Counted from the stretch's first letter, positions 1 through 8,208 are shown. The stretch is 64,000 nt of DNA from Myxococcus hansupus (GCF_000280925.3 NZ_CP012109.1:4360501-4424500), one strand, 5' to 3'. Notes: a model not told the origin generated them from the sequence alone. Made by a program: numbers and translations.

Positions 1-111
1 GATGGAGGGCTCCATGCGAGCCCAATCCCGCTCGCGGACCTCCGACAGCCTGGCGCCGGCATCCTCAAAAGCCACGCGGAGCCGCTGTGGGCCCGGGGCA
101 CAAGTCCACAT
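1..111 (-). CDS. Hypothetical protein, N-terminal fragment (runs off the left edge)
   Basis: A minus-strand frame opens with ATG at 111 and continues through position 1 without a stop. It encodes about 37 residues beginning MWTCAPGPQRLRVAFEDAG, rich in Arg, Glu and Ala. The third codon positions are strongly G/C, as in the real genes of this window, while the other frames are not. An in-frame stop lies shortly upstream, so the start must be at or just before 111 (a GTG two codons upstream is possible). No family is recognised and the function is unknown. It lies downstream of, and on the same strand as, the membrane-protein fragment at 220-555, so the two may once have been one transcription unit. 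Confidence 0.35.
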   Translation of the reverse strand, partial: MWTCAPGPQRLRVAFEDAGARLSEVRERDWARMEPSI

Positions 112-219
112 AAGCACGACACAACCAGCCCGGCGACGGGCGTTTGGGCTCGGCTAGACCGATTGCCCTCTCTCCGCCAAGAGCTCACGGCGCATCCCTC
201 TCCAAAGAAGAAGGAAGGG

Positions 220-555
220 TCATCGCACCGCCCCCAGGCCAAGCAGCACCTGTCGCCGCGATTCAGGCAAAGGGGGCGCGGTTGAGGACCCGGCAGCGGC
301 AGGCTCGGGAAAGTAGCCCGGAGCCTCTGCCCCTGCCCCGTCCAAGGGCGTCACGATCTCGGCGCGGTGCCACAGAGTGCGGAGCGCCTGACCCACGTCG
401 CCCCTGAGACCCTGCCCTTCCGATAGGGCCGCGCGCAACTCCGCGGCCCGCTCGCCGTGCCGGAGGTGCCAGCGAGCGCGCCAGTCTTCAACATCTTGGA
501 GCCGGAGGTAGACAGCGAGTAGTACCACCGCGAGGACGACAGCGACGACGCCGGA
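220..555 (-). pseudogene. Membrane-anchored hypothetical protein, 5' end lost at an IS remnant
   Basis: The minus-strand frame ending at 220 has clear coding bias. It reads a hydrophobic stretch (GVVAVVLAVVLLAVYL, about 552-505), then a charged helical region (QDVEDWRARWHLRHGERA) and a Pro/Ala-rich tail. The only usable start, GTG at 528, falls inside the hydrophobic segment, and an in-frame TGA at 589-591 closes the frame upstream. The natural N-terminus is therefore missing. The break coincides with the left end of the transposase remnant at about 560, which suggests the insertion truncated this gene. A short protein starting at 528 cannot be excluded. Function unknown. Confidence 0.35.
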
Positions 556-560
556 ATAGG

Positions 561-830
561 AGGCTGCACGGCAACAAGGACTACGCCTTCAGGAAGAACC
601 GGCGGGGGCTCCTCCTTCGCGGGATCGATCCTCGCATCGCGCGTCCGGGCATCGCATCCAAGGAACACCTGGGGCGTTATCGCGGGGTAGTGGCGCGCAC
701 GCAGGCTTGGAAGAATCAGCTTCGCAGACTTCGCATCCGCGACGACCGCACGGACAACGTCTACTTCGGCTGCATCGTCCTCGGATGCTGCCTCATGCTC
801 CTACCTTGCCTCTGTCCTGACATTCATTAA
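561..830 (+). mobile_element. IS5-family transposase remnant (C-terminal part, inactive)
   Basis: This plus-strand frame ends with TAA at 828-830 and has no start codon of its own. It reads like the last 90 residues of an IS5-family DDE transposase. Visible segments are GNKDYAFRKNRRGLLLRGID, PRIARPGI, then RYRGVVARTQAWKNQLRRLR and IRDDRTDN, ending in a Cys/Leu-rich helix. In active members the block reads approximately R-W-V-V-E-R-T-x-A-W and its Glu is the third catalytic acid. Here that Glu is Ala. The N-terminal two thirds, with the first two Asp residues, are absent. This is a decayed fossil, not a working element. Terminal inverted repeats were not identified. Confidence 0.6.
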
Positions 831-939
831 AAGTCATAAGCTATTGCCTCTGCACATAACAAGCACCTATCATTGCCGTGCACGCAAGCTGACCATCCAA
901 CCATTGACTTCGCAGCCACACCTAGAAAGCAGACTGTCC

Positions 940-1281
940 ATGCAATCGCTCAACAGAGCCTTCGTCTTCGTTGGTGCCGTGCTCCTTACCGCCTGTGGAT
1001 CAGGCCAGGACTCACCCATGGATGAAACCGGCCCAGAATCCTTTCCTGCTGTGGGGGAGGTTCAAGCGGCGTCTCATGTTTGTGATCCGGCGGTCATCGT
1101 CGGCAGCGTGGAGCCTGGAGCGGACTGCTTCCATGGCCCGACTGCCTTCGCAGAAGCCCGGTCCGCATGCACAGACGTCGGCATGACATTGACCTACTCC
1201 AGTTGGAGTATTAGCCCAGGGGTCACTTGCCCTTCCGAATACGTCACTTTGGCCCGCTACATCTGCTGCGTCCCGCATTAG
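940..1281 (+). CDS. Small secreted lipoprotein, unknown function
   Basis: A protein of 113 residues. The chosen ATG at 940 gives a textbook lipoprotein signal: MQSLNR, a hydrophobic core, then the lipobox L-T-A-C with the lipid-modified Cys near residue 19, followed by GSGQDS. The frame is open 32 codons further upstream, but that extension has no signal peptide and poor codon bias. The mature part has about five further Cys residues and ends in a YICCVPH tail, suggesting disulfide bonds outside the cytoplasm. No domain is recognised. Its lower G/C third positions set it apart from most genes here, consistent with its place in a decayed, possibly acquired edge. Confidence 0.6.
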   Translation: MQSLNRAFVFVGAVLLTACGSGQDSPMDETGPESFPAVGEVQAASHVCDPAVIVGSVEPGADCFHGPTAFAEARSACTDVGMTLTYSSWSISPGVTCPSEYVTLARYICCVPH

Positions 1282-1350
1282 CGCCCAATCAGGCGGAACA
1301 GCGGGATTAATCAGCAGGGCTGGAATCCAATGGAAAGACTCCAGAGAGAA

Positions 1351-1374
1351 GTTGCGGCGCAAAGTCGCCGCAAC
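1351..1374. terminator. Hairpin between convergent genes
   Basis: A perfect 9-bp stem (GTTGCGGCG / CGCCGCAAC) encloses the loop CAAAGT. It sits between the lipoprotein ending at 1281 and the convergent gene ending at 1467. There is no strong U-run; on the minus side the stem is followed by TTCTCTC. It is terminator-like by position and symmetry, but its activity is only inferred. Confidence 0.4.
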
Positions 1375-1466
1375 TCCTAACAGATCATGGAGGGCCGGAA
1401 CCGCCGGCTCCTCCACGCAACCAGCCCCAATCCTCGGGTGCGCCCTCCAACACGAGCACCAGCTCT

Positions 1467-1838
1467 CTAGGGCAACCGGGCGAGAGTTGCTTGCAGGGCG
1501 GCGATCTGGGTCGACACATCGTCCTTCACTGCCTCGTCACCTCCCCAGAGCTCCAGAAAGGTCCAATCGTCTGAGGGAGGGGCTATCATGTGGCCGAGCA
1601 CCTCAATCGATTTGCGCAGCAGCGCGGCGAGCTCGTCAACATATCGCGACGGAACCATGAAAGGGCTGCCGAAGCTCGCAAGGACATGGGCAGCGGCCCT
1701 GAACTGTTCATACCGTTCTTCGACAGGATCAAAACTTTTGATCTCCGCGATCAGGAGGGGCCAACCTTCGGCCCAGAACCGGCCGAACCAATCGGCGCCC
1801 TCGTCGGTTTCCCACGCATGGTTTCCCCAATCGCCCAA
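1467..1838 (-). CDS. DUF4259-like protein, TTG start
   Basis: A protein of 123 residues. The N-terminus MGDWGNHAWETDEGADWFGR matches the way DUF4259 proteins begin (Gly-x-Trp-Gly, then an acidic stretch and Asp-Trp). The rest is helical and acidic, with many Trp and Phe residues. The TTG at 1836-1838 is chosen because AAGAGGAA lies six bases upstream, a good ribosome binding site, and because the family motif starts exactly there. The frame is open to an ATG at 2201, but that extension has non-coding codon usage. DUF4259 has no established biochemical role, though its members are often found among defence, toxin-immunity or mobile-region genes. The identification is from sequence pattern only. 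Confidence 0.55.
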   Translation of the reverse strand: MGDWGNHAWETDEGADWFGRFWAEGWPLLIAEIKSFDPVEERYEQFRAAAHVLASFGSPFMVPSRYVDELAALLRKSIEVLGHMIAPPSDDWTFLELWGGDEAVKDDVSTQIAALQATLARLP

Positions 1839-2326
1839 TGGAGTTCCTCTTCCTTCCCAGCTAGATGTTATAGCCGCTTTGGGCGCGCAGTGACTGAGAA
1901 CTCTCGTTCTTGAGCCACTCGGGTTCTGTGACGTTCTCTCAAACTCTACATTCGAAGTACGGAACACACAGCCCGACACCGGGTTTACGGATACCCTCCA
2001 CCCCAAATCCACTGACGATACTGTGATCGGAGATGCGGGCGCATCGTGTGCGACGAACAGCGTGGACTTCTGAGACGCTGCGCTGCTCTTGGTACCAGGG
2101 TGGGATGCAAACAACATCAGCAGAGGAAGCGCCTCTGCCCACACATAAAATCCCAGACACCATTTATCACAGCGGCACGCCCCCTTTTGGTCAGCCAGCA
2201 CGATTCAAGGTTTGAAGCGAGAGTAATCAGTAGCGTCGATTCAACACGGTCCCGGTCGCGGACCACTTGAGGCGTACTCGCCCATCACCTCTTTCGAGGG
2301 TGTCCGCCAACCGAGACCACGGCGCA
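1839..2326. other. 488-bp region without a convincing gene
   Basis: The region lies upstream of the DUF4259-like gene and downstream of the cytochrome gene. Frames are open on both strands, but none has the third-position G/C bias of real genes here. A minus-strand stretch at about 2100-2190 encodes a hydrophobic segment in frame with the DUF4259-like gene, without a ribosome binding site. Composition is less GC-rich than the rest of the window. No repeat or RNA structure was recognised. Confidence 0.4.
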
Positions 2327-3784
2327 TCAGAGCCGACGCAGGAACGCGATCAGATCGCTCTTCTGGTCAGGAGTGAGGGCCTCCGGTGGGCCTTCATTCT
2401 CTGGCGGATGCATCGGCGGCAGGTTGAGACTGGGGAACCGTCCCAGGACGAACTGACTGTAGAAGTCCACCACCTTGTGGAGCTCCACGGCGCTGTTGTC
2501 GTGGAAGTACGGGGCCGTGCGACCAATCCCACGCAGCGTCGGCACGTCGAAGGCCTCGAAATCGCTGGGGTTGCCCGTGATGATGGCTCGGCCGGGATCG
2601 GAGGAGAAGAACTGCGGAATCCGATTGGGGCCCACGAGGGGGTTTCCATCGGCGTCGATCTCGGGCTCGAAGTCCGACAGGTCTCCCCCTGTGAAGGGCG
2701 GAGGCTTCGGCGGCAGATCGACGACTCGCTCCGTGCGCGTACCGTCCGTGTAGAAGCGGTAGCGGTAACGCGGGAAGTTCACCGACTTGGTGAAGATTTC
2801 GGACTCGGGGTCGACCTGTCCCAGATACGTGACGAACGCTGCCCCGATGTTCATGAACCCGTTGCCCGGCGTCGCCGCGAGCACCGCCGTCGGCGGGTCG
2901 GTGGCGGGCACCTCGTACACCACGGTTCCGTCAGGCCTGAGGGCCGGGAACAACGAATCGTGGACCTCTTGATTCGTGAGGGTCACCTTGCTGGCCCCTC
3001 CGTGGCACGCCGCGCACGCGGCCTCGTACACCTCTCGGCCACGCTGCTCCGATGACGAGAGGCTCAGCGAATCTTCCACATCGGGAAGGCTCGACCCATC
3101 GCCACCACTCGCCAGGTGTCCTGCCACGATGCGGGCCCGGTCCGAAGTAAAGACGTCGCGCTGGAATGCGGCGATGCGCGCGAGCTCACTCGCGGGCACC
3201 GTCCCCCCTTCGCTGTGCGAAATGACGGCGGACTGCGCCTGCTCCTCCAGCGTCGCCAACCGGCCGTCGATCTGAAACGGCGCGGTCATCGCCGTGTCGG
3301 CAATCGAAGGGACTGACCGCCACACGAACAGCCTGCGGTCAGGCGGCGTCGTGACGTTGCCCTCCCCGTCAATCAAGTCCATGTTGTCCGGCAACGGGAG
3401 CCACACTCGCACGAGGCCCTTCTTCAGGTGCTCGTATGTCAAGGTCTCCGCGTTGGGGTCATCGGCGTCGATCGCGTTGAACAGCGGGTCGTCCGGGTTC
3501 GTCTCCAGCAAACGAGCCACATGGGTGGGCGTCAGCGTGAAGTTGTCCTCGGGCACGTGACAGGTGGCGCAGGAGCGCTTGTTGGCGCCTGGGAAGGGCA
3601 GCTCGAACAGCTCCTTCCCTGTGAGCACACTGCGCCGCGGGTCCTCCTCTTTGTCTGTGCGACAAGCGCCTGTCGCGACCAGCGCGACGGCCCCCAGGGT
3701 CCAGCATGACAGGTGGCTGACGAGGTGCCGGCGACGCATGCCGGCAGGCATCTGGAAACGTCTGCGAAACGGATTGGCTTTCAT
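2327..3784 (-). CDS. Di-heme cytochrome c lipoprotein (cytochrome c peroxidase/MauG-like)
   Basis: A protein of 485 residues. It has an N-terminal basic region and hydrophobic core, then a lipobox ending A-T-G-A-C with the lipid Cys at residue 41, so it is probably an outer- or inner-membrane lipoprotein facing the periplasm. Two heme c motifs are visible: CATCH at residues 72-76 and CAACH in the middle. This fits the di-heme cytochrome c peroxidase / MauG superfamily. The C-terminus has the family-like block TLRGIGRTAPYFHDNSA followed by a helix ending IAFLRRL. The protein is longer than classical CcpA (about 340 residues) because of an insertion between the hemes. The start at 3784 is the ATG just before the signal region. 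Electron donor and substrate (peroxide or an organic oxidation) cannot be told. It is divergent from the kinase at 4142. Confidence 0.85.
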   Translation of the reverse strand: MKANPFRRRFQMPAGMRRRHLVSHLSCWTLGAVALVATGACRTDKEEDPRRSVLTGKELFELPFPGANKRSCATCHVPEDNFTLTPTHVARLLETNPDDPLFNAIDADDPNAETLTYEHLKKGLVRVWLPLPDNMDLIDGEGNVTTPPDRRLFVWRSVPSIADTAMTAPFQIDGRLATLEEQAQSAVISHSEGGTVPASELARIAAFQRDVFTSDRARIVAGHLASGGDGSSLPDVEDSLSLSSSEQRGREVYEAACAACHGGASKVTLTNQEVHDSLFPALRPDGTVVYEVPATDPPTAVLAATPGNGFMNIGAAFVTYLGQVDPESEIFTKSVNFPRYRYRFYTDGTRTERVVDLPPKPPPFTGGDLSDFEPEIDADGNPLVGPNRIPQFFSSDPGRAIITGNPSDFEAFDVPTLRGIGRTAPYFHDNSAVELHKVVDFYSQFVLGRFPSLNLPPMHPPENEGPPEALTPDQKSDLIAFLRRL

Positions 3785-4141
3785 GCGCGTCCACTTGAGT
3801 GAAGGAGGGGCGGATTGGCTTTCGCATCGCCCGCGCTGCCTTTCCATGCACTCCCGACGAACCGTCGCGCACCTGCGACGACCTGAATCGTCGGACGCAC
3901 GAACCGGAAATCCCCTGGTCGAAGCAGACACTCAGCACGACGAGCGCTGAGCGCCCTGCCCCACTCGCTCCAGACGAACGGTGCCGCTGTTGCGACGAGC
4001 CGTCGTACGGCGCGCACGAGCCGGAGATGCGGGCGCGCGACATTTTTCGAGGCGGCGTGGCGTCGGCAGGCAACCTTGCCAACCGCCAACGCGGACAGCT
4101 AGCTTGACCGCCTCTTGCAAAGCTCCGTTGCGCAGCATCCG
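3785..4141. repeat. Intergenic region with an imperfect 57-bp direct repeat
   Basis: This 357-bp divergent region between the cytochrome and kinase genes holds two similar segments of about 57 bp, near 3855-3912 and 3972-4029. Both begin GACGAAC(C/G)GT, share TGCGACGA in the middle and end GCACGA(A/G)CCGGA(A/G)AT. Identity is roughly three quarters by eye. Frames across the region are open on both strands but have no recognisable product. The copies could be regulator-binding sites shared by the divergent genes, or decayed repeat units. Promoters for both flanking genes must lie here, but none was clear. Confidence 0.4.
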
Positions 4142-5218
4142 ATGCTTTTCGCTCGGCGGCGTTGGCTCGTCGGCATGGCCTTGGCCGTTGGCGTCGGCCT
4201 GCTCCAGACCGCCCCCGAGTTCCTCGAAGAGGAGCACCTCGCGAGCATCTCACTTCGATTCTTGCTCTGGGTGGTCGAGGCTCCAGTTCAACTGCTCGCG
4301 CTGTCCGCCACCTTCAACCACGGCGTCAAGCGGCAGCGCAGTCCGACGCGGGTCTTGGTCACCAGCCTCCTCGTCGCCGCGGTCATCGGGGTGCTCTTCG
4401 CCCTCGCCTTCGTGTTCGTGGTGGAAGGTCTCCTGGGGCTCGAACTCGACGGAGAGGGCCCGCTGTCACTCCCGCTCGCAGCAGGCTTCGGCGCGATGAT
4501 GGGCATCTTCATCGCCGGTATCTGGGGGCTCGCCTTCGTGTCACCCCATGTGGCCGAGCAGACCCAACTCCGCGCGCTCGAGACGGAGCAACTGCGCTTC
4601 GAGGCCGAACAGCTCAGGGTTTCATCGGAGATGGCGCGGCTGCGCTCGCAACTCGAGCCCCATTTCCTCCTCAACACGCTCAACACCATCGCGGGGCTGG
4701 TGACGCAGAATCCGCGAGAGGCTCGGCGCCTGATTGGGTGTCTCGGGGACCTGTTGCGTGATGCGCTGCAGGGGCAAGAGGAGATGCAGACGCTCGACCA
4801 GGAAGTCACCTGGCTCCGGCGTTACGCGGAGATCCTCGAGTCGCGCCACGGGGATGCACTCCGCTTCGACTGGGACATTCCTCCTGACGTCGGCGGCGTG
4901 CTGCTGCCGAGACTGCTGCTGCAACCCCTGGTCGAGAACGCGGTCCAGCACGGCGCCCTGTGCCGAACCGGCGGCGGCCGGGTGGGCGTCCGCGCCTCGC
5001 TTCAGGAGACGGGCCCAGGGTTGCAGCTCGTGTGCACCGTGACGGACAACGGCCCCGGACTTCCGACGAGCGAGCCGCGCGCTGGAGCGCTCGGCCTCCA
5101 CACGGTGCGGCGGCGGCTGGAGCTCAGGTGTCCCGGGTCGGTCTTGCAACTGCGCTCTTCAAGTGAAGGGACCTCCGCGGTCATCGAGGTTCCCGTGCCC
5201 CCAGGAGGACCAACATGA
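4142..5218 (+). CDS. LytS/AlgZ-type sensor histidine kinase
   Basis: A protein of 358 residues. About four hydrophobic segments fill the first 160 residues, followed by a coiled-coil linker (LRALETEQLRFEAEQLR) and a His_kinase block with the phospho-acceptor in LEPHFLLNTLN. The HATPase domain shows LLLQPLVENAVQHG (N box), VTDNGPGLP (G1) and GLHTVRRRLELR. This is the LytS/YehU class, which pairs with LytTR regulators. Its partner starts four bases before its stop (ATGA overlap, preceded by AGGAGG), so the two are translationally coupled. The start is uncertain: ATG 4142 is used, and a TTG at 4115 would add nine residues. Neither has a strong ribosome binding site. The input signal is unknown. 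Confidence 0.9.
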   Translation: MLFARRRWLVGMALAVGVGLLQTAPEFLEEEHLASISLRFLLWVVEAPVQLLALSATFNHGVKRQRSPTRVLVTSLLVAAVIGVLFALAFVFVVEGLLGLELDGEGPLSLPLAAGFGAMMGIFIAGIWGLAFVSPHVAEQTQLRALETEQLRFEAEQLRVSSEMARLRSQLEPHFLLNTLNTIAGLVTQNPREARRLIGCLGDLLRDALQGQEEMQTLDQEVTWLRRYAEILESRHGDALRFDWDIPPDVGGVLLPRLLLQPLVENAVQHGALCRTGGGRVGVRASLQETGPGLQLVCTVTDNGPGLPTSEPRAGALGLHTVRRRLELRCPGSVLQLRSSSEGTSAVIEVPVPPGGPT

Positions 5219-5997
5219 GCACGGAGGGTGGAGACAAGCTGCGTTCCCTCGTCGTCGAGGACGAGTGGGCGGCACGGAACTACCTCGTCGAACTCTTGGA
5301 TGGCTCCAACCTCGCGCAAGTCACCGGCGCGGTCGCGTCCGCGGACGAAGCGAGGGAGCTCCTGCTCGGCGACGGACGTCACGCGTTCGATGTCGTGTTC
5401 CTCGACGTCCGTCTCTCCGGCGGCCGAAACGAGGGACTGGACATCGCGCGCGCTCTCTCAGCGCTGCCACAGACGCCCATGCTCGTGCTCGCGACCGCAT
5501 TCAATGCGCACGCGCTCGAAGCGTATGACCTGGGCGTCGCCGACTACCTGCTCAAACCCTTCACCGAGCAACGCGTCGAGCAGTGTCTCCACAGGCTCCG
5601 AGCGCGCCGGCCGAAGCTGGAGCCCTCCGGCCCCCTGCGCATCGCCGCGAGGCGGCAGAAGAGCCTCGTCTTCTTCGACCGCGACGAGGTGTGGGCATTC
5701 GAGGCGGCGGAGCGCTTGACGCGAGTCCACACCGCCCAGGGCGTCTTCGATGTCGACCTGTCCCTCTCCGCGATCGAGGCGTCGTTCGGCCGTGCGCTCG
5801 CGAGGGTGCACCGCAACTGGCTGGTCAACGTGGCGCACATCAAGGAGTTCGAGCGCGACAGCGAGACCCGGGTCTGGGTGGGCGAAGGGCTCATGGCGGA
5901 CGGTCGCGGCATCCATGTGCCGGTTGCCCGTGAGCGCGCGCAACAACTCCGCGACATGCTGCTCGCGAGCGCGGCGGGTGTGCGCCGGAGAACTTGA
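5215..5997 (+). CDS. LytTR-family response regulator
   Basis: A protein of 260 residues. The receiver domain (about residues 10-125) has the acidic pair in VVEDE, the phosphorylatable Asp64 in VVFLDVRLS and the conserved Lys in YLLKPF. The C-terminal half is a LytTR DNA-binding domain, with FGRALARVHRNWLVNVAHIK as the typical core. The ATG at 5215 overlaps the kinase stop and has AGGAGG eight bases upstream. Its targets are unknown. LytTR proteins usually bind direct repeats, so the imperfect repeat 5' of the operon is a candidate but unproven site. Confidence 0.92.
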   Translation: MSTEGGDKLRSLVVEDEWAARNYLVELLDGSNLAQVTGAVASADEARELLLGDGRHAFDVVFLDVRLSGGRNEGLDIARALSALPQTPMLVLATAFNAHALEAYDLGVADYLLKPFTEQRVEQCLHRLRARRPKLEPSGPLRIAARRQKSLVFFDRDEVWAFEAAERLTRVHTAQGVFDVDLSLSAIEASFGRALARVHRNWLVNVAHIKEFERDSETRVWVGEGLMADGRGIHVPVARERAQQLRDMLLASAAGVRRRT

Positions 5998-6068
5998 ATC
6001 CCTCGCTCACGCGGGCCCCCGGTGAATGGATTGTCTTTCGGTCTACGGCTGCCTCGCGATGTAGCCAC

Positions 6069-6129
6069 ACCGCCGCCTACGTGATGCGGCGGTACGGCGC
6101 GCGAGCGATGAGAACTCCATCGCTTGCGC
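6069..6129. terminator. Two adjacent hairpins between convergent genes
   Basis: Hairpin one (6069-6093) has a perfect 8-bp stem, ACCGCCGC / GCGGCGGT, around a nine-base loop. Hairpin two (6099-6129) has a 12-bp stem, GCGCGAGCGATG against CATCGCTTGCGC with one G-U pair, around AGAACTC. They lie between the convergent LytTR regulator and cysteine-rich lipoprotein genes. No U-tract follows either one. Position suggests bidirectional termination or mRNA 3'-end protection. Confidence 0.4.
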
Positions 6130-6143
6130 GTCCGCGGGCCTAC

Positions 6144-6437
6144 TCAGTGAGAGCGGTAGCAGAACTGCCCCGGGTCCCCCTGGGTGCAGTCCTGGGGACA
6201 CGAACGCGCTGTCTCTCCGGGGCAACACGCTCCGTTCCCGCAGAACTCACCCTGCGGACAGTCAGAGGGACACGTCCTCCGCTCGCCCAGCTCACAGATG
6301 CCGTCGCCACAGACGGCCAGGGCCGCTTCCGACGTGGTGAGTGACTCATCCGCGCCGTCGGACTCGACGACACCCGCTCCACAACCCACGGCGAGACCCA
6401 CGGCCAGGGCCAACACAGCACTCCAAGCTGCCTTCAT
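6144..6437 (-). CDS. Cysteine-rich lipoprotein with CGDGICE/CPSDC repeats
   Basis: A protein of 97 residues. The signal peptide MKAAWSAVLALAVGLAVGC gives a lipobox V-G-C with lipid Cys19. The mature part has two related cysteine modules, CGDGICELGER-x-CPSDC and FCGNGACCPGE-x-CPQDC, typical of small myxobacterial secreted proteins. Such modules are presumably held by disulfides at the cell surface. AAGGAG eight bases before the ATG supports the start. The function is unknown; similar modules occur as tails on larger secreted proteins, where they may mediate attachment or binding. Confidence 0.8.
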   Translation of the reverse strand: MKAAWSAVLALAVGLAVGCGAGVVESDGADESLTTSEAALAVCGDGICELGERRTCPSDCPQGEFCGNGACCPGETARSCPQDCTQGDPGQFCYRSH

Positions 6438-6618
6438 CGGGACGCTCCTTGCTCGAGTTGCTCGGTGAAAGGGTTGCGCCCGGATGCTCGCACGGCGGGC
6501 GTGGCGCAAAAGATGCGCTGCGTCCAAGCCGTGCATCGCCGCTCGAATCCGTGTATCTACGGGGCCCGACTTTGCCAACTTCCCGACGTTTCCCGGACCT
6601 CGCTCGGAGGAGACCGCC

Positions 6619-8208
6619 ATGCTGGACCGCCCGATGTACCTCAAGCCGAACGTCGCCATCGAGCCCCTGTACAACCAGTGGTACGCGTGGTGGTACCTGC
6701 TGTCCCCGGCGACGGCCCCCCTCTTCGTGACGAACCTGCACCAGAAGCTGATGCAGTCCTTCGTGGCGAACCCGGACGTGCACGTGGCGGCCCTCAAGAA
6801 CCCGATGCTGATGGGCGGCCCGTTCATCAACCATCCGGCGGCGAAGGCGCCTCGCGTGAAGGAGCTCCTGGAGCGGACGCAGAAGGAGCAGGCCAACATG
6901 CTCGCGTACACCAAGGCGGTGGCCGAGCTGGAACAGCTCATGGCCCCCAACAACGGCGGCTCCCTGGAGAGCCTCTACGCCAAGGTGCCGGACCTGCTCC
7001 GCGGCTACGTCGAGCTGACGTATGACTTGAGCAACCGCGCCAGCGCGCGCTTCATCGAGCCGCTCCTGTACCGCAGCCCCTTCAACAAGGAGTCGTCCCA
7101 GAGCGTGACGCTGATGCAGGTGGACGGCGACTGGCGCCCCTACATCTTCAGCACGCCCCGCCTGGAGGAGGACACGCCGCTGTGGCTCAAGGTCCCCTAC
7201 AAGCACGAAGGTCTGGACGCGCTCTTCCGCATGCGTCACACGCCCGGCTCGCCTGGGCAGGTCGCGGAGATGCTCGGCGTGCCCGCCTCCGCCGCCGAGG
7301 CCTTCGCCGCGCTGTTCACCGAAACGGAGCCCCGCCGCGCCGAGCGCTACACCGGTGAGGGCGTGCGCGTGCGCTACTTCGGCCACGCCTGCGTGCTGAT
7401 GGAGACGAAGGACGTCAGCATCCTGACCGACCCCGTCATCAGCTACGAGTTCCCCACCGACATCCCCCGCTACACGCACTCCGACCTGCCCGAGCGCATC
7501 GACTACGTGGTCATCACCCACGGCCACGCCGACCACCTGATGATGGAGACGCTCATCCAGCTCCGGCACCGGGTGGGCTGCATCATCGTCCCGCGCAACA
7601 ACGGCAACTCGCTGGCGGACCCGTCGCTGCGGCTGATGCTCCACCACAACGGCTTCAAGAACGTGGTGGAGATCGACGACCTCCAGGAGATTGAAGTCCC
7701 GGGCGGCTCCATCACCGGCCTGCCCTTCCTCGGTGAGCACAGCGACCTGGCCATCCAGGCGAAAACGGCGCACCTGGTGCGGCTGGGCGGCAAGTCCATC
7801 CTGATGGCGGCGGACTCGAACGCCATCGAGCCGCGCATGTATCAGCACCTGCGCGACATCATCGGCAGCATCGACGTGCTCTTCATCGGCATGGAGTGCG
7901 AGGGCGGCCCGATGAGCTGGATGTACGGCCCGCTGCTGTGCAATCCCCTGCCCCGGAAGATGGACCAGGCCCGCCGGCTCAACGGCTCGGACAGCGCCCG
8001 CGCCATTGAAATCACCAACTACCTGGCGCCCAAGGAAGTCTACGTCTACGCCATGGGCCAGGAGCCCTGGCTGCGCCACGTGATGGTCCTCGTCTATGAC
8101 GACAAGGCGCCGCAAATCGTCGAGTCGAACAAGTTCCTGGAGCACTGCCGCGCCCAGGGCATCCAGGCCGAGCGCCCCTACGTGAAGATGGAGCGCATCT
8201 TCACCTAG
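6619..8208 (+). CDS. CmlA-like diiron beta-hydroxylase candidate (metallo-beta-lactamase fold)
   Basis: A protein of 529 residues. Residues 1-245 form a helical N-terminal domain (Trp/Tyr-rich start QWYAWWYLLSP). Residues 248-490 are a metallo-beta-lactamase fold with THGHADH (His301, His303, Asp305, His306). The position usually held by a metal His is Glu373, in FLGEHSDL, and Asp399 lies in MAADSN. The length and this Glu-for-His pattern match CmlA, the diiron oxygenase that beta-hydroxylates aminoacyl groups on NRPS carrier proteins. From memory, CmlA has 532 residues and ligands H305, H307, D309, H310, E377 and D403, a constant offset of four. GGAGGAG precedes the ATG. The neighbouring type II thioesterase and PPTase suit carrier-protein chemistry, but no NRPS is in the window. 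A plain hydrolase remains possible. Confidence 0.7.
   Translation: MLDRPMYLKPNVAIEPLYNQWYAWWYLLSPATAPLFVTNLHQKLMQSFVANPDVHVAALKNPMLMGGPFINHPAAKAPRVKELLERTQKEQANMLAYTKAVAELEQLMAPNNGGSLESLYAKVPDLLRGYVELTYDLSNRASARFIEPLLYRSPFNKESSQSVTLMQVDGDWRPYIFSTPRLEEDTPLWLKVPYKHEGLDALFRMRHTPGSPGQVAEMLGVPASAAEAFAALFTETEPRRAERYTGEGVRVRYFGHACVLMETKDVSILTDPVISYEFPTDIPRYTHSDLPERIDYVVITHGHADHLMMETLIQLRHRVGCIIVPRNNGNSLADPSLRLMLHHNGFKNVVEIDDLQEIEVPGGSITGLPFLGEHSDLAIQAKTAHLVRLGGKSILMAADSNAIEPRMYQHLRDIIGSIDVLFIGMECEGGPMSWMYGPLLCNPLPRKMDQARRLNGSDSARAIEITNYLAPKEVYVYAMGQEPWLRHVMVLVYDDKAPQIVESNKFLEHCRAQGIQAERPYVKMERIFT

Noticed and set aside
1839-2201. N-terminal extension or separate hydrophobic protein upstream of the DUF4259-like gene
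   Set aside because: It has no ribosome binding site and no coding bias, and no stop separates it from the gene that clearly starts at TTG 1838.
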